Origin: Thamnidium elegans
Lineage: Eukaryota > Mucoromycota > Mucoromycetes > Mucorales > Mucoraceae
Length of the DNA stretch: 64,000 nucleotides
Assembly: GCA_025201345.1 (NCBI GenBank)
Contig: JAIXMG010000006.1
Coordinates: 620,001-684,000, forward strand
Reading direction: 5' to 3'
Shown: one piece after another, positions 1-11,303 of the stretch
Position numbering within the stretch: the stretch's first letter is position 1
Layout: each line of letters starts with the position of its first letter
Made by a program: the position numbers and the translations under genes
The notes under the pieces: generated by a model
What the model was told of the DNA's origin: nothing
Database searches by the model: none
The model's input: the letters and a program-made list of their open reading frames with translations, nothing else

Positions 1-305
1 CGGAGAAATCGGTCCTGCATCTAAAAGGAATAGTCTGTTAGCCAATTAATACTCAGGAACACATTAGATAGGCTTAAGCCATACGAAGCTTTGAAGTGTA
101 ACTATCGGAGTCATTGCGTTACTAAAAGTATTGGATCAGATAAATCTTTTTTACATTTGAAAAAAAAATGTTGGGAGTTTTCCCGGGATTTTTTTTTTTT
201 TTTGTTTATAAGGCTATACTAATTTTCAATCTATTCATCTTTCTCTTTCTCCCTCTCTCTTCTTTTTTTTTAGATCTAAATTTCGAGTTTTTATCTATCT
301 ATACA
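1..305. other. 5' flank of the MFSD1-like gene
   Basis: Non-coding; a CT-rich leader (about 234-270) precedes the ATG. The 168-536 open frame is read-through of exon 1 and not a separate gene. Confidence 0.45.
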
Positions 306-2040
306 ATGGATAACAAAGGAACCGAAAAGCTAGAAGTCATTGCTCCTACTATGGACGAAAAATACAATACCAATGGATCTCCCGAGAAGTACTTGCAAGA
401 TAATAGTTCAACTTATGGTGAAGACAAGTCTAATGAAGAAATAAGAACCTTTGGTGGTGATACTGCCCTTGCAAATGCTCCTTGGAAGTATAAAATCATT
501 GCTTTGGTTACTGCTCTTATGTTTCCTTGTAAGTAAACATTTACATGGTCCTTTGATAATCTGATCTTAACACTAACCTATCCATTTAGTTGGTTCTCAT
601 TTCTCCGCAAGTGCTATTTCCGCGATGAAAAGTCGTCTTGTAACTGTAAGTATAAGCTATTGGTTTAAAACATAACGTGTGATGAAACTAATTTTTTTTT
701 TTTCGTATGTATTATAGAATATGAATATCAGTAATACACAATATGGTGTTGTTTCTGCCGCCGTATCTATCATTAACACTATTTTCCCTATTGCTGGTGG
801 TGTGTTCATTGATATATTTGGTTCTGTCTGGGGTACACTCGCTATTAATTTCATGATTATTCTTGGTGCTTTACTTACCGCTATCGCTGCTAAAATCGAG
901 TCATATCCTTTATTAGTCGTTGCTCGTGTGATATTTGGTATTGGTAGTGGTTTGATTGTTACTATGCAAGAATCTTTGCTTTCTAAGTGGTTCCGTACCA
1001 AGCATTTATCCATTGCTATTGGTCTTCAACTTTCTATCAGTCGTCTTTCTTCTTTCTTGGGTACCCTTGTTGCCAATGCTGTTGCCGAAGCTGCCGGTGA
1101 TTGGGTTTGGGCTTTCTGGTTATCATTTATTCTTTGTTGTTTCTCTATTGCCATGAATTTGGTCTATGCTCTTGTCGTTCGTCACTTGCAAGGTCAAGTT
1201 ATCTTGTCCGAAAACGAAAAGATTGCTTTGAAAAAAAAGAAGACTTTCAAATGGCGTTCTGTTTTCAAGTTCCCTCTTATTTTCTGGCACATTATCCTTA
1301 TCGAATTTATTTACGCTGCTGTTTGGTCTTCATTCCAAACTATTGCTACTGATTTAATCAAGAAGCATTTCGGTACCACCGAAAAGTTAGCTGGTTATAA
1401 AGCCAGTGCTTCTCAAAGTATTCCTATTGTTGCTACTCCCATCTTAGGTTTCATCATGGATTTCTATGGTCTCCGTGTTATCATTCTTCTCATTTCTTCC
1501 ATCTTTTTAATTCTCAGTTCTGGTTTCTTGGGTTGGACTTATATTGAACCTACCGTTGGTATGATTTTCTATTCCATTTCTCTTGCCTTTGGTCCTATCT
1601 CCATGATTACTTCTATCGGTATGCTTTTGCCCTCTGAGTATATCGGTACTGGTTTAGGTATCTACAAGTCTTCCAACAATATTGGTACTGCCATTCTTGA
1701 TGTCGCTATTGGTGTCATTCAAGATAAAACTGCAGGACAATCCTATGTACAAGTCATGCTGGTCTTTATGATTTTAGCTGGTATTGGTTTCGTTTTGATC
1801 TGTGCTCTTTGGTTCAACCAATTTTACTTTTATGGTAACCTTCTCGAAGTTAAGCGTGTTAAGCGTGTTGCTCGTATGGAGGAAATTAATGGAAAAGAAC
1901 TCGAGTTCACTTCCAAGGGTTTGGATCCTTATACAGATACTCCTATCAGAAAGCTCAGTTACCCTATTGTCGGTTTCTTTGTTGCTGCACTTGTTGCCGC
2001 TTGGGTATTGTTCTTTGTATACAGTATTCATTCCGGTTAA
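306..2040 (+). CDS. MFSD1-like major facilitator transporter
   Basis: Three exons: 306-528, 590-645 and 718-2040; both introns are GT-AG and the frame carries through to give 533 aa. The hydrophilic N-terminus of about 60 residues precedes a 12-helix MFS fold; the C-terminal helix ends a few residues before the stop. The stretch FGIGSGLIVTMQESLLSKWF, followed by a GLQLSISR-type motif, matches the MFSD1 lysosomal dipeptide transporter group better than sugar or drug MFS groups. The role I infer is proton-independent or facilitated export of small peptides or other metabolites from vacuole/lysosome; substrate cannot be read from sequence. The start at 306 is the first ATG after a CT-rich leader and opens an acidic, lysine-rich tail. 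The downstream ATG at 721 would lose helix 1. A plasma-membrane MFS carrier of another group is the alternative. Confidence 0.85.
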
Positions 2041-2838
2041 AAGAAAACAAAGACTACATACTTATATATATCATTTACTATACTTGCATTATTTTTACTT
2101 CCCCTCCCCCTCCCCTTCACGCTATTATTAATTTCAAACACTGGTTGCTTGTAAACTCACATTACTTTTATAGATCCTTTCTCAACTAAATTCCCTACTT
2201 TATTTAATCATATTTCTTTTTATATATATATGTCTATTCTTATATATAATAATACATCCCCAACTCTTTCTAATTACATTAACTTAATAAAGTTATACTA
2301 TTAATTTATTTAAGACTTATTTTTTAAGCACGTCTAACCACAAAAAAAAATGGGAGCTTTTTTCAACTAGCATTATTTACGCGGGAGTTGATGACAAAAT
2401 GGGCTTCTCAGAGTTGCGTATTCTTTTGATATGTTTGTTTCGTTCGAAGTTTTTTTTTTTTTTTTTTGTCTAGAGCTATACTCCTTAGATAGATCTAAGG
2501 CTCCTTCAAAAAAAGCCTAGTATCCCTCCTTATCTTTCATGTCTACATCCTTCTACTTTTTCTTGAAGCTTTCTTAAGAAGGGAAAAGTAACGTGAAGCA
2601 TTAAAAAAAAAGGTCATTTCTGACCTTGAAATGTAGTCCCATTTTTAATAGTTATCGCCGGAAACAGAGAACCTAATGACATTTTCGGTAAATAATTGAT
2701 CAAACAAACATTTGATTATGGATATATATAATTAATTGCTTTTTTTTTGTTTTTTTGTTTCATAGTCAATCTCGACTAGTATGAAAAGAAAAGAAAAGAA
2801 AGGGATAATATGCAAGAGTTTTATTATTATTATTGTTA
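2041..2838. other. Spacer between convergent genes
   Basis: This holds the 3' UTRs of the MFS and F-box genes, AATAAA-like signals near 2286 and T-runs. I see no gene. Confidence 0.45.
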
Positions 2839-4267
2839 TTATTCTAATTGAAAGATAGATGGAGGTAAACTCCAAGTTGAAGTAGATGGTAAAGAAATGG
2901 TATCATTGTTTGTTGTTTCTGTTGTATTTGGTAATATTAATATTCTTTTTTTTGATAAAGAAATGAGACTTGCAGTTGGCAGTCTGCAAATAGTATAATA
3001 CTTTTCGATATCAATGTAAAATCTAAGTTGGTCTGTATTCACTGCATCAAGAATACGATCGGCTTCGTCCAAATCGTACGTAACTCCTAGGCTTAATTCT
3101 TGTAACCGTGGTAATCGTGTTAGCAATTGGTGGATTGAATGCGCAGACAGTAAATCCAGTCCACTCACATTGAGCGTTTCAAGTATAATAGGAATAATAT
3201 CATCATCCAGTACGCCATCAAGAAGAGGAAAGAACGCATGATCGGTCAGAAGTCGACAACCAGAAACGTCCACGTGTTTAAGGTAGTGACAGTTACTAAT
3301 AAACAGCTTCAGAACAAAAGAAATTAGTTTTTTTTTTTTTTTAGATTATTATAATTATATAAATCACCTGTATAGCACCATTTGTAACACCAGTTTGATA
3401 AGCCAATAATAATGTATTCAGTGATGTACATTTAGTTGCCAGAAAAGATACGCCATCACTTTTGACTCGATTACATTCACTCATATCAAGGTGTAGAAGA
3501 GAGGTACCACTTTTTGAGATGGATATGGAATGTAGATGGTCCGAAGTTAAGTTATCGATATCGCGTAATCGAAGCTGAGTCAGTTGTACCTGATTTATGG
3601 CTGAAAAGAAACGATTTAAGGCTGTATTTGAAAGAGTTGTGTCACTGCAATGTTCTAATCCAAGATCGTTCAATCTTTTACAAGTTTGTATAGCATCTAA
3701 TATAGTATCATTGATGTCTGTAAGCCTAATACGCTTTAGTGTAGAGGAATGTCTATAGATAATATCGGCCATGACTTGAGCATCTATTTTACCGCACCCG
3801 TATAACGTTAAGGATTCCAATCGATGCTTTGGCATTGTTAATAACGGACGAATAGCGTCAGTTGAAAGACAATAACATTGTGATAAATTTAAGGACCTTA
3901 AATAAGGGCTAGCGGCAATCATTGGGTACACGATATGGTCTTGCGTGGCTGCATTAGAAAATTCTAATTCTCTCAAATTTGGAAACAAGAATGAATCAAA
4001 AAATAATCGTTCCAAGTGGTGAGCATCCTCTCTCGCTGACCAACAAAATTTCCATACCAGTTTATTGTATTCTTCAGTTGTCTCTAGTGTGTTTTTAATT
4101 TTACGTAATGTTCGGTGCGATTTGGGGTTTAAGGTATTCCATAAGCGAAAACAGGACTCATGATGGAGGACTCGGCAAGTTAAAGCAAGATTTAACAAAT
4201 CCTTGGGATCAATAAACGTACACAAGATGCGCGTAATCTCTGTAATCAAAAGTGGATTTTGTTTCAT
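2839..4267 (-). CDS. F-box / leucine-rich repeat protein
   Basis: Two exons on the minus strand: 4267-3368 and 3306-2839, with a 61 bp GT-AG intron; 455 aa. Residues about 8-45 read as an F-box (ITRILCTFIDPKDLLNLALT, then CRVLHHES), the Skp1-binding module of SCF ubiquitin ligases. The rest holds leucine-rich repeats of the cysteine-containing F-box subtype (LRSLNLSQCYCLS, LESLTLYGCGKID, LLHLDMSECNRVKSDG, LKHVDVSGCRLLT). The start at 4267 is the first true ATG. The likely job is substrate recognition for ubiquitination; the target is unknown. It lies tail-to-tail with the MFS gene and downstream of the SANT gene on the same strand. Confidence 0.8.
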
Positions 4268-4630
4268 TTTTAGAAATATGTGTATTATGTAAAACAAGCA
4301 AGAAAAAGAAAAAAAAACAAAAAAAAAAAAGAAAAAGAAAAAGAAAAAAAAAAAAGAAAAAGAATTATTGAATTATTTTATCTCTGTATTCCTCAATATT
4401 ATCATGAGTTAAAATCACTATAAATAAAAATTAGTTTAAACTTTTTTTTTTTTATGTGTGTGTACTTTTTTGCGTATTTACCTAAATCACGCTTTGTCAA
4501 TGGATTCTTTGTTAAGGGACAAATATTCTTTTTACCCTCCCAGTTGGTAAGACAACGTACCCAACTATCGTATCTATGTATAGTTATTTTTAGTTAGTTC
4601 AAAAGTATGTTTACTTTTTTAATTCATTTT

Positions 4631-6520
4631 TTACCCCATAACATGACCATAAGTAGAAATAGCTGGTTTAATTACTTCGTCTAGTGTAATTGGATCCAAG
4701 AAGCCAGGCAAAGGATTATCTAATTCAACTTGGTCTTCTTCTTCTCCTTCTTCGGCGTCATCGGCTTCATTCATATCCACACGTGCGCGTGTTCTACGTG
4801 TTGAACGAGAAGGACGACTACTTTCAGTATATGTTCCCGAAGTATCATTATAATCCTCGAAATCATTCTCATCATCATCATCATCACTATTCCATCCTCT
4901 TCTTCTCTTCTTTTTGGGTTTTGGTTTTTTATCAGCAGCAGAAGCAGCAGAAGCAGCCGTTGCTCTTGGTTTACGTACGGCGGCAGTTGAAGAGGACGAA
5001 GCAATTCCAGATGCACGTCCTGTACCATGTTTACTATGCGTACGAAATGTTTTTTCAGTATTACCATCAGCTGTCTTCTTATCGAATAAATAATGCGCTT
5101 TTCCTTTTGCATCTAATACGTAATTGGGATCTTGAATTTCATTTGTTTCAACCAATAAACGGTAAAAGTTTGAGCACTGGTATCCGACTCTGCCAGGTAC
5201 CTTCATTGCAAAGATACCCCATTGACCGTTAGCACCTACTTCTGCTAACCTCTCAAAGAAAATCTCGCGTTCGTCCGCTGCCCACTGTCCTTTTCGTTGT
5301 ACTTCGCCAGGTGCATTAAATCGATAGTAGTAACTGTTGGGGTTTTGGTCAATCATTTGGTACGCACGGATACGTGCTTGAGACCATCCTTCAAATGCTT
5401 TTTCGGGATCAATGTTGTTTTCTTGGATTTGTTTGATGGCTTCGTCTAAACCTAAACGGCCTCCCATACGGTATTGCCTAATATTTTTATATTAGTTGCT
5501 ATACCAAATTAGTAAATATAAAAAAAAATTACTTTTTTGCAGAATCGTTTGTTGTCTTTTTTAAGGTTTCTGAACGCTTCTTTAATAATTGTTGATAAGC
5601 AAGTTGTTGTTCTTCTGTCATTGAGCTAGAAGATGTATCAACTTCAGGTGCATGTTTCATAGCAATCTCTTTACGGATACCATGAAGATAGCCACCTTCA
5701 GAAAGACGACCGATTACTTCTTCCTTTTTTTTTTTAAAAAAAAAAAAAAGTGTTAATAATTATAAATGGTACAATGAAAAATGTATTACTTCGTTATGAC
5801 GACAATCAGTCAACATGGCAGCAATTTCTTCTTCGGATAAATAATCATATACAGTTTTAATCTTTTTGGATTTACGGGTATGCTCTCTCTTTTCATACTC
5901 TTGGAATTGACGCTGTTGAAGGGCTACACGTTGTTGAATGATATCCATTTCTGATTCAGTGACTTCTTCACCAAACACATTGTCTTTACGTACAGTTTCA
6001 ATTTTGTTGCTTTAAGAGAGATATTAGGATGGATATATCAATTAACATAAATGGGATACATACTTTTCAGCAAGATCAAGCTTAAATGAATCATACTCGC
6101 CTTCAATATACTCTTCAATCACTTGCTTGACTTGTCTTAATTTTTCCTATAAAGTTGTCAATATGTAATTTTTAAAAAAAGTATGAATAGAGTGATAGTA
6201 ACAAAAAAAAAAAACTTACAAGAATAGGATATGTCTTAACAGTAGCAGGAATAGGTGTATGTTTCCAACTTTTTCTTTTTTTCATAGTCTTTGCAACATC
6301 TATTTTTTTTTTTTGAATGAGTTAATTGGACATTAGAAAAAAAAAAGTTTTTTCTTCATTCCACCATCTTGAATGAATCCATGTTCGTTTTCTTCACAAA
6401 ACTCTCCAGTTTCTTTTTTATTCAAGTCTAGAGTGTACAGCCAATTATATATTTACCTTCTTTTAAATATACAGAAGTGAGTTTCTCTACTTCAGGACTT
6501 TCTTGTTTCTTTACTGCCAT
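4631..6520 (-). CDS. SANT/Myb-like nuclear protein
   Basis: Six exons on the minus strand: 6520-6457, 6299-6220, 6146-6064, 6009-5790, 5723-5533 and 5477-4631; all introns are GT-AG and the 1485 nt frame is open, giving 494 aa. The central region (YDYLSEEEIAAMLTDCRHNE, then VIGRLSEGGYLHGIRKEIA) looks like a CUE/UBA-like three-helix patch. About 110 residues later comes a SANT/Myb-type helix set with spaced tryptophans (KGQWAADEREIFFERLAEVG, GQWGIFAMKVPGRVGYQCSN), as in chromatin proteins. The C-terminus is basic (KKKRRR), then very acidic with Asp/Glu runs, consistent with a nuclear chromatin or transcription factor. I do not recognise an orthologue by name. Confidence is good for the gene model and moderate for the nuclear role. 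Confidence 0.78.
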
Positions 6521-7250
6521 AGCTAGTTACGAAAATAACAAAAAATTATACCACGCTTTCTTGGACGCGACTGGGAGAAAAAAAATTGAGGGGAGAGGCA
6601 GTTTGAGACGCAGCGCGTTCGAAGAATGCGTGACTTTAGTTTCAACGAGTCACTTTTTTTCTTAAAAAAAAAAGTTGTCATTAGGCAAATCAAAAGTTTT
6701 ATGCTGTCCCATACATAATTCTATTATAATAATTGTTGTAAGAGATCATATATCTTTTTCTTTTTCTTTTTCTTTTTTTTACGTATTCACGCGTGGATAA
6801 CAACAACAAAAAAAAAAGGGGGAGGGGGGAGAGAAGAAAGAAATTGGTTTTTTGTATGTACTAAACAAATAATCAGTCTGTACGAGTTTTGTCCTAGTAC
6901 GTAACAAGTTGGAAGCACTATTTTGTTTCAAATAATAATTTCGATCCAAACCGTCTTAGAACTCTTTTATTTGTATCATCGGCAGTATACTTTTCTTGGG
7001 AATTTTAATAAATTGTTCTGAAAAAGTTGTCATAAAACACACCTTTTATTTATTTTACAGAAAAGGAACCAAATTTCCCACGGTACGAGAAAGGTGGTGT
7101 CATTGCGGGGTTCTGTTAAAAAAATAAAGTTACAAAGTAGGAGACACTCATTGTTTTATGTCTTTACTATAGAATGTAACAGGTATAAAAAGGAAGCTCA
7201 AGAAATACGAGAAAAGAAAATTATTGTTTTATCAACTTATCTCCTCAAGT
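6521..7250. other. Intergenic region
   Basis: This is the shared 5' region of the SANT gene and the mini-gene at 7251. It holds a repeated ttttc run near 6755-6780 and a G-rich patch near 6818-6832. I see no coding sequence; the open frame 6477-6665 overlaps the SANT gene's first exon antisense and has no coding character. Confidence 0.5.
7184..7190 (+). promoter_or_regulatory. TATA-like box of the 37-aa mini-gene
   Basis: A TATAAAA heptamer lies 61 bp upstream of the ATG at 7251. Together with AATAAA-type signals just after the stop (about 7380-7390) it gives the small frame a complete transcription-unit layout. Confidence 0.35.
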
Positions 7251-7364
7251 ATGAAACTCTTTTGTATTCCCAAGTTCTGTCGCAAGAAGAAGCCTGTTCC
7301 TGCTGCTCCCAGAAATTTACCTCATCCTCAAGCTTTCTATGGTTACAGAACTCGCGATAATTAA
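7251..7364 (+). CDS. Candidate 37-aa basic mini-protein
   Basis: ATG at 7251 opens 37 codons ending in TAA: it begins MKLFCIPKFCRKKKPVPAAP and ends YGYRTRDN. Two cysteines sit in a short hydrophobic start, followed by a KKK/RK basic patch, a Pro/Ala hinge and an aromatic, charged tail. Codon use resembles the neighbouring genes, a TATA-like box is 61 bp upstream and a polyadenylation-like AATAAA follows within 25 bp. It is too short for normal gene callers. No function is recognised; it could be a lineage-specific peptide or a chance frame. A 32-aa cysteine-rich candidate lies 1.5 kb further on, on the same strand. Confidence 0.45.
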   Translation: MKLFCIPKFCRKKKPVPAAPRNLPHPQAFYGYRTRDN

Positions 7365-7463
7365 ACGTTACATAAAAATTTAAATAAAGTTATTTTATTT
7401 AATGCTAAAGTCCGAATAGTTGACTCTTTATTTTTACGTTTTGTACTTTATAATGAGCTTCTT

Positions 7464-7494
<31 letters not shown>

Positions 7495-7569
7495 GAACAG
7501 AATTAAGCTATTGATGATTATATTTTAAAGTAAAAAAAAAAACTTGACACGGATATTCATTCATTCAAA

Positions 7570-7651
7570 CTGTTTCCAGAGTTGTTTGATCAGTATGATG
7601 TGATATAACAATTATCTGGAAAATACATTCATGCTAATGCAAAATTTAAAC
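7570..7651. repeat. Dispersed repeat copy A
   Basis: This 82 bp stretch matches the reverse complement of 18673-18752. The central 34 bases (7593-7626) are identical to the reverse complement of 18698-18731, and flanks diverge at a few positions. There is no coding potential. The low-copy match in inverted orientation 11 kb apart suggests an old non-autonomous mobile element or a conserved regulatory block. Confidence 0.75.
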
Positions 7652-7717
7652 CGCTTTTAGAGCCTTGGTTGTGGATATAGATGAATTCCGAACATCATCT
7701 GTAAGTTACTTTAAATA

Positions 7718-8000
7718 CAGGTAAACCCTTATTACTACATCTAAATATCCCTTTTGCAATAGGTGTGTCCTCATTGTAACGAGAAGTGAACCTTCAATAG
7801 CATAGCGTTTTGGACAAAATTTTATTTCATATATTCATTTGCAACAGTTATCCTCGCTTCGAAAAATAGAATGTATATAATAATACAGATGTGGGCCGAT
7901 ATGGAACGATCAACTATTTTTGCCCCGACTAAATAGTCAACGTGTCACATACAGGTAAAAAAAAAATCCCTTTAGCCTGTCTGAAAATTAAGGTTTACTG
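7718..8000. mobile_element. Candidate pogo-type MITE (283 bp)
   Basis: The left end reads CAGGTAAACCCTTATT and the reverse complement of the right end reads CAGTAAACCTTAATT, i.e. terminal inverted repeats differing by two single-base gaps and about one substitution. TA dinucleotides at 7716-7717 and 8001-8002 would be the target-site duplication typical of Tc1/mariner elements, and CAGTAAACC-like ends are typical of the pogo/Tigger branch. There is no transposase frame inside, so it would be non-autonomous. Only one copy is visible here. Confidence 0.5.
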
Positions 8001-8144
8001 TAACCCGTATAGCACTTTTAGGCGACATTTTTTTATTTATAAACTGAGATCAATAACAACGTATTTTAGAATATTCCAGATGGGAATCAAGTAAAAGGAA
8101 ATGTCGCAGTTGCGTATAAAAAAGAAGCTATAATTAGTAGTGAA

Positions 8145-8267
8145 GGGGGGGGGGGGAGTTGTTCCCGCTTAACTGAATATACATGTTACTGGGAACCAGC
8201 TGTATTGTACTCAAAACTTATAATAAATAAACTTTATATGTATGCAGAGCGTCAGTCCCCCCCCCCC
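8145..8267. repeat. G12 / C11 inverted homopolymer pair
   Basis: A run of 12 G (8145-8156) and a run of 11 C (8257-8267) lie about 100 bp apart on the same strand and could pair to form a hairpin. They stand out in an AT-rich region. Confidence 0.7.
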
Positions 8268-8481
8268 TTTTTTTTTCTGTTTGCGTATCTTAATAAATAA
8301 TATGATGTATACTCTTTATTCGATTTCGCTAGCGAATGTATAAAAGGAAATTCTGGGGTAATTATCCTCGAAACAAAAAGGATGATCTCGTATCAACTAA
8401 AAAATTTACTATCTATCTTGATGAAACAAACACGCCATAAAATATACAATTTTTTTTTCTTTTTTTTTTCCTCGTTCTTAA

Positions 8482-8531
8482 ATGTTGTCTGAAAGAAAAA
8501 AAATGTCGTCTGAAAGAAAAAAAATGTCGTC
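8482..8531. repeat. 21-bp tandem repeat, about 2.4 copies
   Basis: The unit atgtcgtctgaaagaaaaaa(a) occurs twice in full, with one C/T difference, and a third copy is partial. This is non-coding, in the spacer before the 32-aa mini-gene. Confidence 0.85.
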
Positions 8532-8838
8532 AATAGCATCTTTTTAATGTATCAAAAAGAATTTTGTAAACTATTGTTTTGCTCAGCATCATTACATGAC
8601 AAATACATTTCACCGACCACGGAATTCCTGTAACGGCTAAACAATGATTCGCTAATTGAGTGATACACACAAAACGGACAAAAGACTATTGTCCTCTATG
8701 TATAATGAGCCCTATCACAATATAAAATAAAAATAAATAGACAAGAGATAAAAACTATTTACTTTTTTATAACATATATACATCCTGTCTACTATCACTC
8801 GTATTGTTAAACTAGTCTATTTTTCAATAAAAGGTTTC

Positions 8839-8992
8839 ATGCTGTGTAAAAAAATATGTACTTGTTCTTCTAAAAAGCTTCGTGCACCCAGATGTAAGTC
8901 TTTTTTTTTTTTCTGTAGTCTTACTTGAACTAATTTATATATTTATAGTTCCTATTGGAAGTTGCACAGTTTGTTGTACCCCACACTATTAA
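8839..8992 (+). CDS. Candidate 32-aa cysteine-rich mini-protein with intron
   Basis: Exon 1 is 8839-8893 and exon 2 is 8949-8992, separated by a 55 bp intron with GTAAGT donor and TATAG acceptor; the joined frame is exactly 33 codons. The product starts MLCKKICTCSSKKLRAPR and ends SCTVCCTPHY, with six cysteines in 32 residues (C-x3-C-x-C, then C-x2-CC). An AATAAA signal follows the stop. A spliced frame of this size with a consensus donor is unlikely by chance. Metal binding (metallothionein-like) or a secreted/structural peptide are possible, but there is no signal peptide and no family I can name. Confidence 0.45.
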
Positions 8993-9294
8993 ATGTTTGT
9001 GTGATCAATAAAAAAACTTGTATTTGAAAATAGCTTTTTTTTTATTTAAAATTTTTTGAAGAGTTAGAAACCCATGATGCTCTATTTTTTTTTTTTAAAG
9101 AAAGGATGAAGTTTTTTTTTTTTTGAGGTAGTGAAAAAGTAAGTAAGTAACAAGAGAATGAAAAAAAAAAGGGAAGGGGATGCATGGGAATTTTAGTGTA
9201 CAAAAATATTAATATAAAGAAGAGAAATGAAGGGGGGAGGAAGAAGGCTATTTACAAAACGTTTTTTTTTTTTTTTTTTTTTTTTTTTTGTTAT

Positions 9295-9621
9295 TTAAAA
9301 GAGAGGATCCAAAGAAAAAGGACTAGTATCGATTGTATTGTTGGTGTATAGTTTAGAAAGTTCGTTTGTATCCATCATATAAAAAGGGTCATCTGTTGGT
9401 AACATGAACTGATCAAAAAAGTCTGCTGTAAAAGGGTCTTCGATGGGTAAAGTACTCGGACTAGGTGTACAGGCCGTACTATCGGAAGAATACGAACTTG
9501 TAGAGTTCATTCGTAAACCAGGTGTATCATCTAAACTAGTATCCATAAATGACATTGGTTCTTGTTGTAAAAGCATATTACAAAATACTGCTGTTGCTTC
9601 CGCTGCCGCCGCCTCTGCTTC

Positions 9622-9652
<31 letters not shown>

Positions 9653-11102
9653 TCTTCTTTATTGGAAGGTTCTTCTTCGGCCAGCGAGAAGCAATCCGCA
9701 AAATCAAGTGATTCAGTTGTTCCGCTCATATTGGACATGGCAGGTGAACCAACTGCTGTAGGATTGGTTTTTTCGTACAATGCATTTTGTGCTGATAAGG
9801 CATCGGCCGTTAAGGGAACGGAGGATGTAGGAACTAAATCCATGATTGAAGTCTGTTGACTCATAATGGTAGTGGTAGGTGGTGGTGGGATAGGTGCTGT
9901 ACGATGAGAGTTTTTTCTAGGCTGAAGAGAAGGCATAAATTTTGAACGATAGATATCAAGAGCACGTTGAAGCATATTCTTTTTTCCAGCTAAATGTCTA
10001 GGGTTTAACCAGGCCTGAAATAAAATAAAAATTAGATAAGATAAGCAATTACAAAAAAAAAAAAAAAACTTACCAATTTCCAGGCTAATTCGTTACACAT
10101 GGTTTCCTCTAACCATCTTGTATTATTTACAGTAGCAGGAGGTTGAGCAATATTCATGACACGGGGATAAGGACAATTGGCTTTACGGAACTCGATATTG
10201 ATCTCTTCCAGATCAACGGATTCAACATTGATCTTGATACGGAAGCGTTGGTTATTGACAGTATCTTCAATAGCGATGGTCTTTGGATGATGAGCAGATT
10301 GAATGGTTACACCTGTTAAAGAAGACGCCATTTCATCCTGATCATCACCTTCACGATGCTTACGTTTACGAAGCGTACCGTTTAACAGCTTTTCTTGTCT
10401 AGCGACACGACGAGATCTCATGCTAGGGTATCGATTACGATATGAATCAACTGCGCGTTGAATCAAACCTCTCTTACCGGCAATCTCTTCCTTATTTAAC
10501 CATGCTAATTTCCATCCAAGTAAATTACATTCAGTTTCATAAGCCCATCGATTACCATGATATTCTTCTTTGGGTAAATTAGCTCGCGGGTAAACCTATT
10601 TAAGTATAACAATGAGTTTTATTTTTTTTTTAAAAAAAAAAAAAACGGTGCTTGAAATTTTGTAACTTACACAATTTTCACTTTTGAATTTATCGTCAAT
10701 AAGGGCTGTATCCACTTGTAAAAGATCGGTACGGATAGAGTATCGTTTCAATGTACGGTTATGAGAATATACAAATGAAACCCATTCAATACCATCTCTC
10801 ATTTCTGTAGTAGGTTCATTGGGAGTAGTTGAATTCGTTGGTTTCGTAGGTGGTGTGGGTGTGGGTGTAGTCGTGATGTTGGTGGTATTGTTATTGTTGG
10901 TTAAAGTAGTATTTTTAGTTGTTTTATTTTCATTAGCGTTCATTTCCTCTTTATCTAATCTTCTCTTTTTGACTTTTCCTAAAGTTTGTTCAATAGCCAG
11001 AATTTGATCAGGAGTCAATAATTCTAATAAAGATTCAGCTTTAGCAGGAGCGGTAATTAGATCTTGAAGAGACAAGGAAGTAGGTGTTGTGCAAAAGTCC
11101 AT
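9295..11102 (-). CDS. Putative transcription regulator with duplicated domain (possibly DUF8032 family)
   Basis: Three exons on the minus strand: 11102-10671, 10595-10074 and 10014-9295; both introns are GT-AG and phase 0; 557 aa. An N-terminal linker with Asn/Thr/Pro runs leads to a domain of about 100 residues (about 104-202) that ends in GWKLAWLN, AGKRGLIQRAVDSYRNR. A second, diverged copy (about 247-345) ends in AWKLAWLN, AGKKNMLQRALDIYRSK. The C-terminal third is an acidic, Ala/Glu-rich and Asp/Phe-rich tail (FDQFMLPTDDPFYMMD) that looks like a transactivation region. From memory this resembles the fungal family catalogued as DUF8032, which I could not check. A nuclear DNA-binding regulator is an inference. 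Confidence 0.75.
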
Positions 11103-11266
11103 TTTTAGGGTTTGTGGTTTATACTTTTAAAAAAAAAGGTTTTTTTTAGATAATCACGAGTGTTTGTCAAAAAAAAAATTATATAGGAGTGGGGTGTAAG
11201 TTATTGAATTTATAGTTTATATTAAGATTATATAATTCATCAAAGAAGGATCATAAGTAATCAAAC

Positions 11267-11303
<37 letters not shown>

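Noticed and set aside
4690..5232. 180-codon plus-strand frame
   Set aside because: Antisense shadow of the SANT gene's last exon; His/Leu/Tyr runs reflect the acidic codons of the true gene.
9443..9859. 138-codon plus-strand frame
   Set aside because: It is the antisense shadow of the Ala-rich C-terminus of the duplicated-domain regulator; Ala/Ser repeats come from GCT/GCC repeats on the opposite strand.
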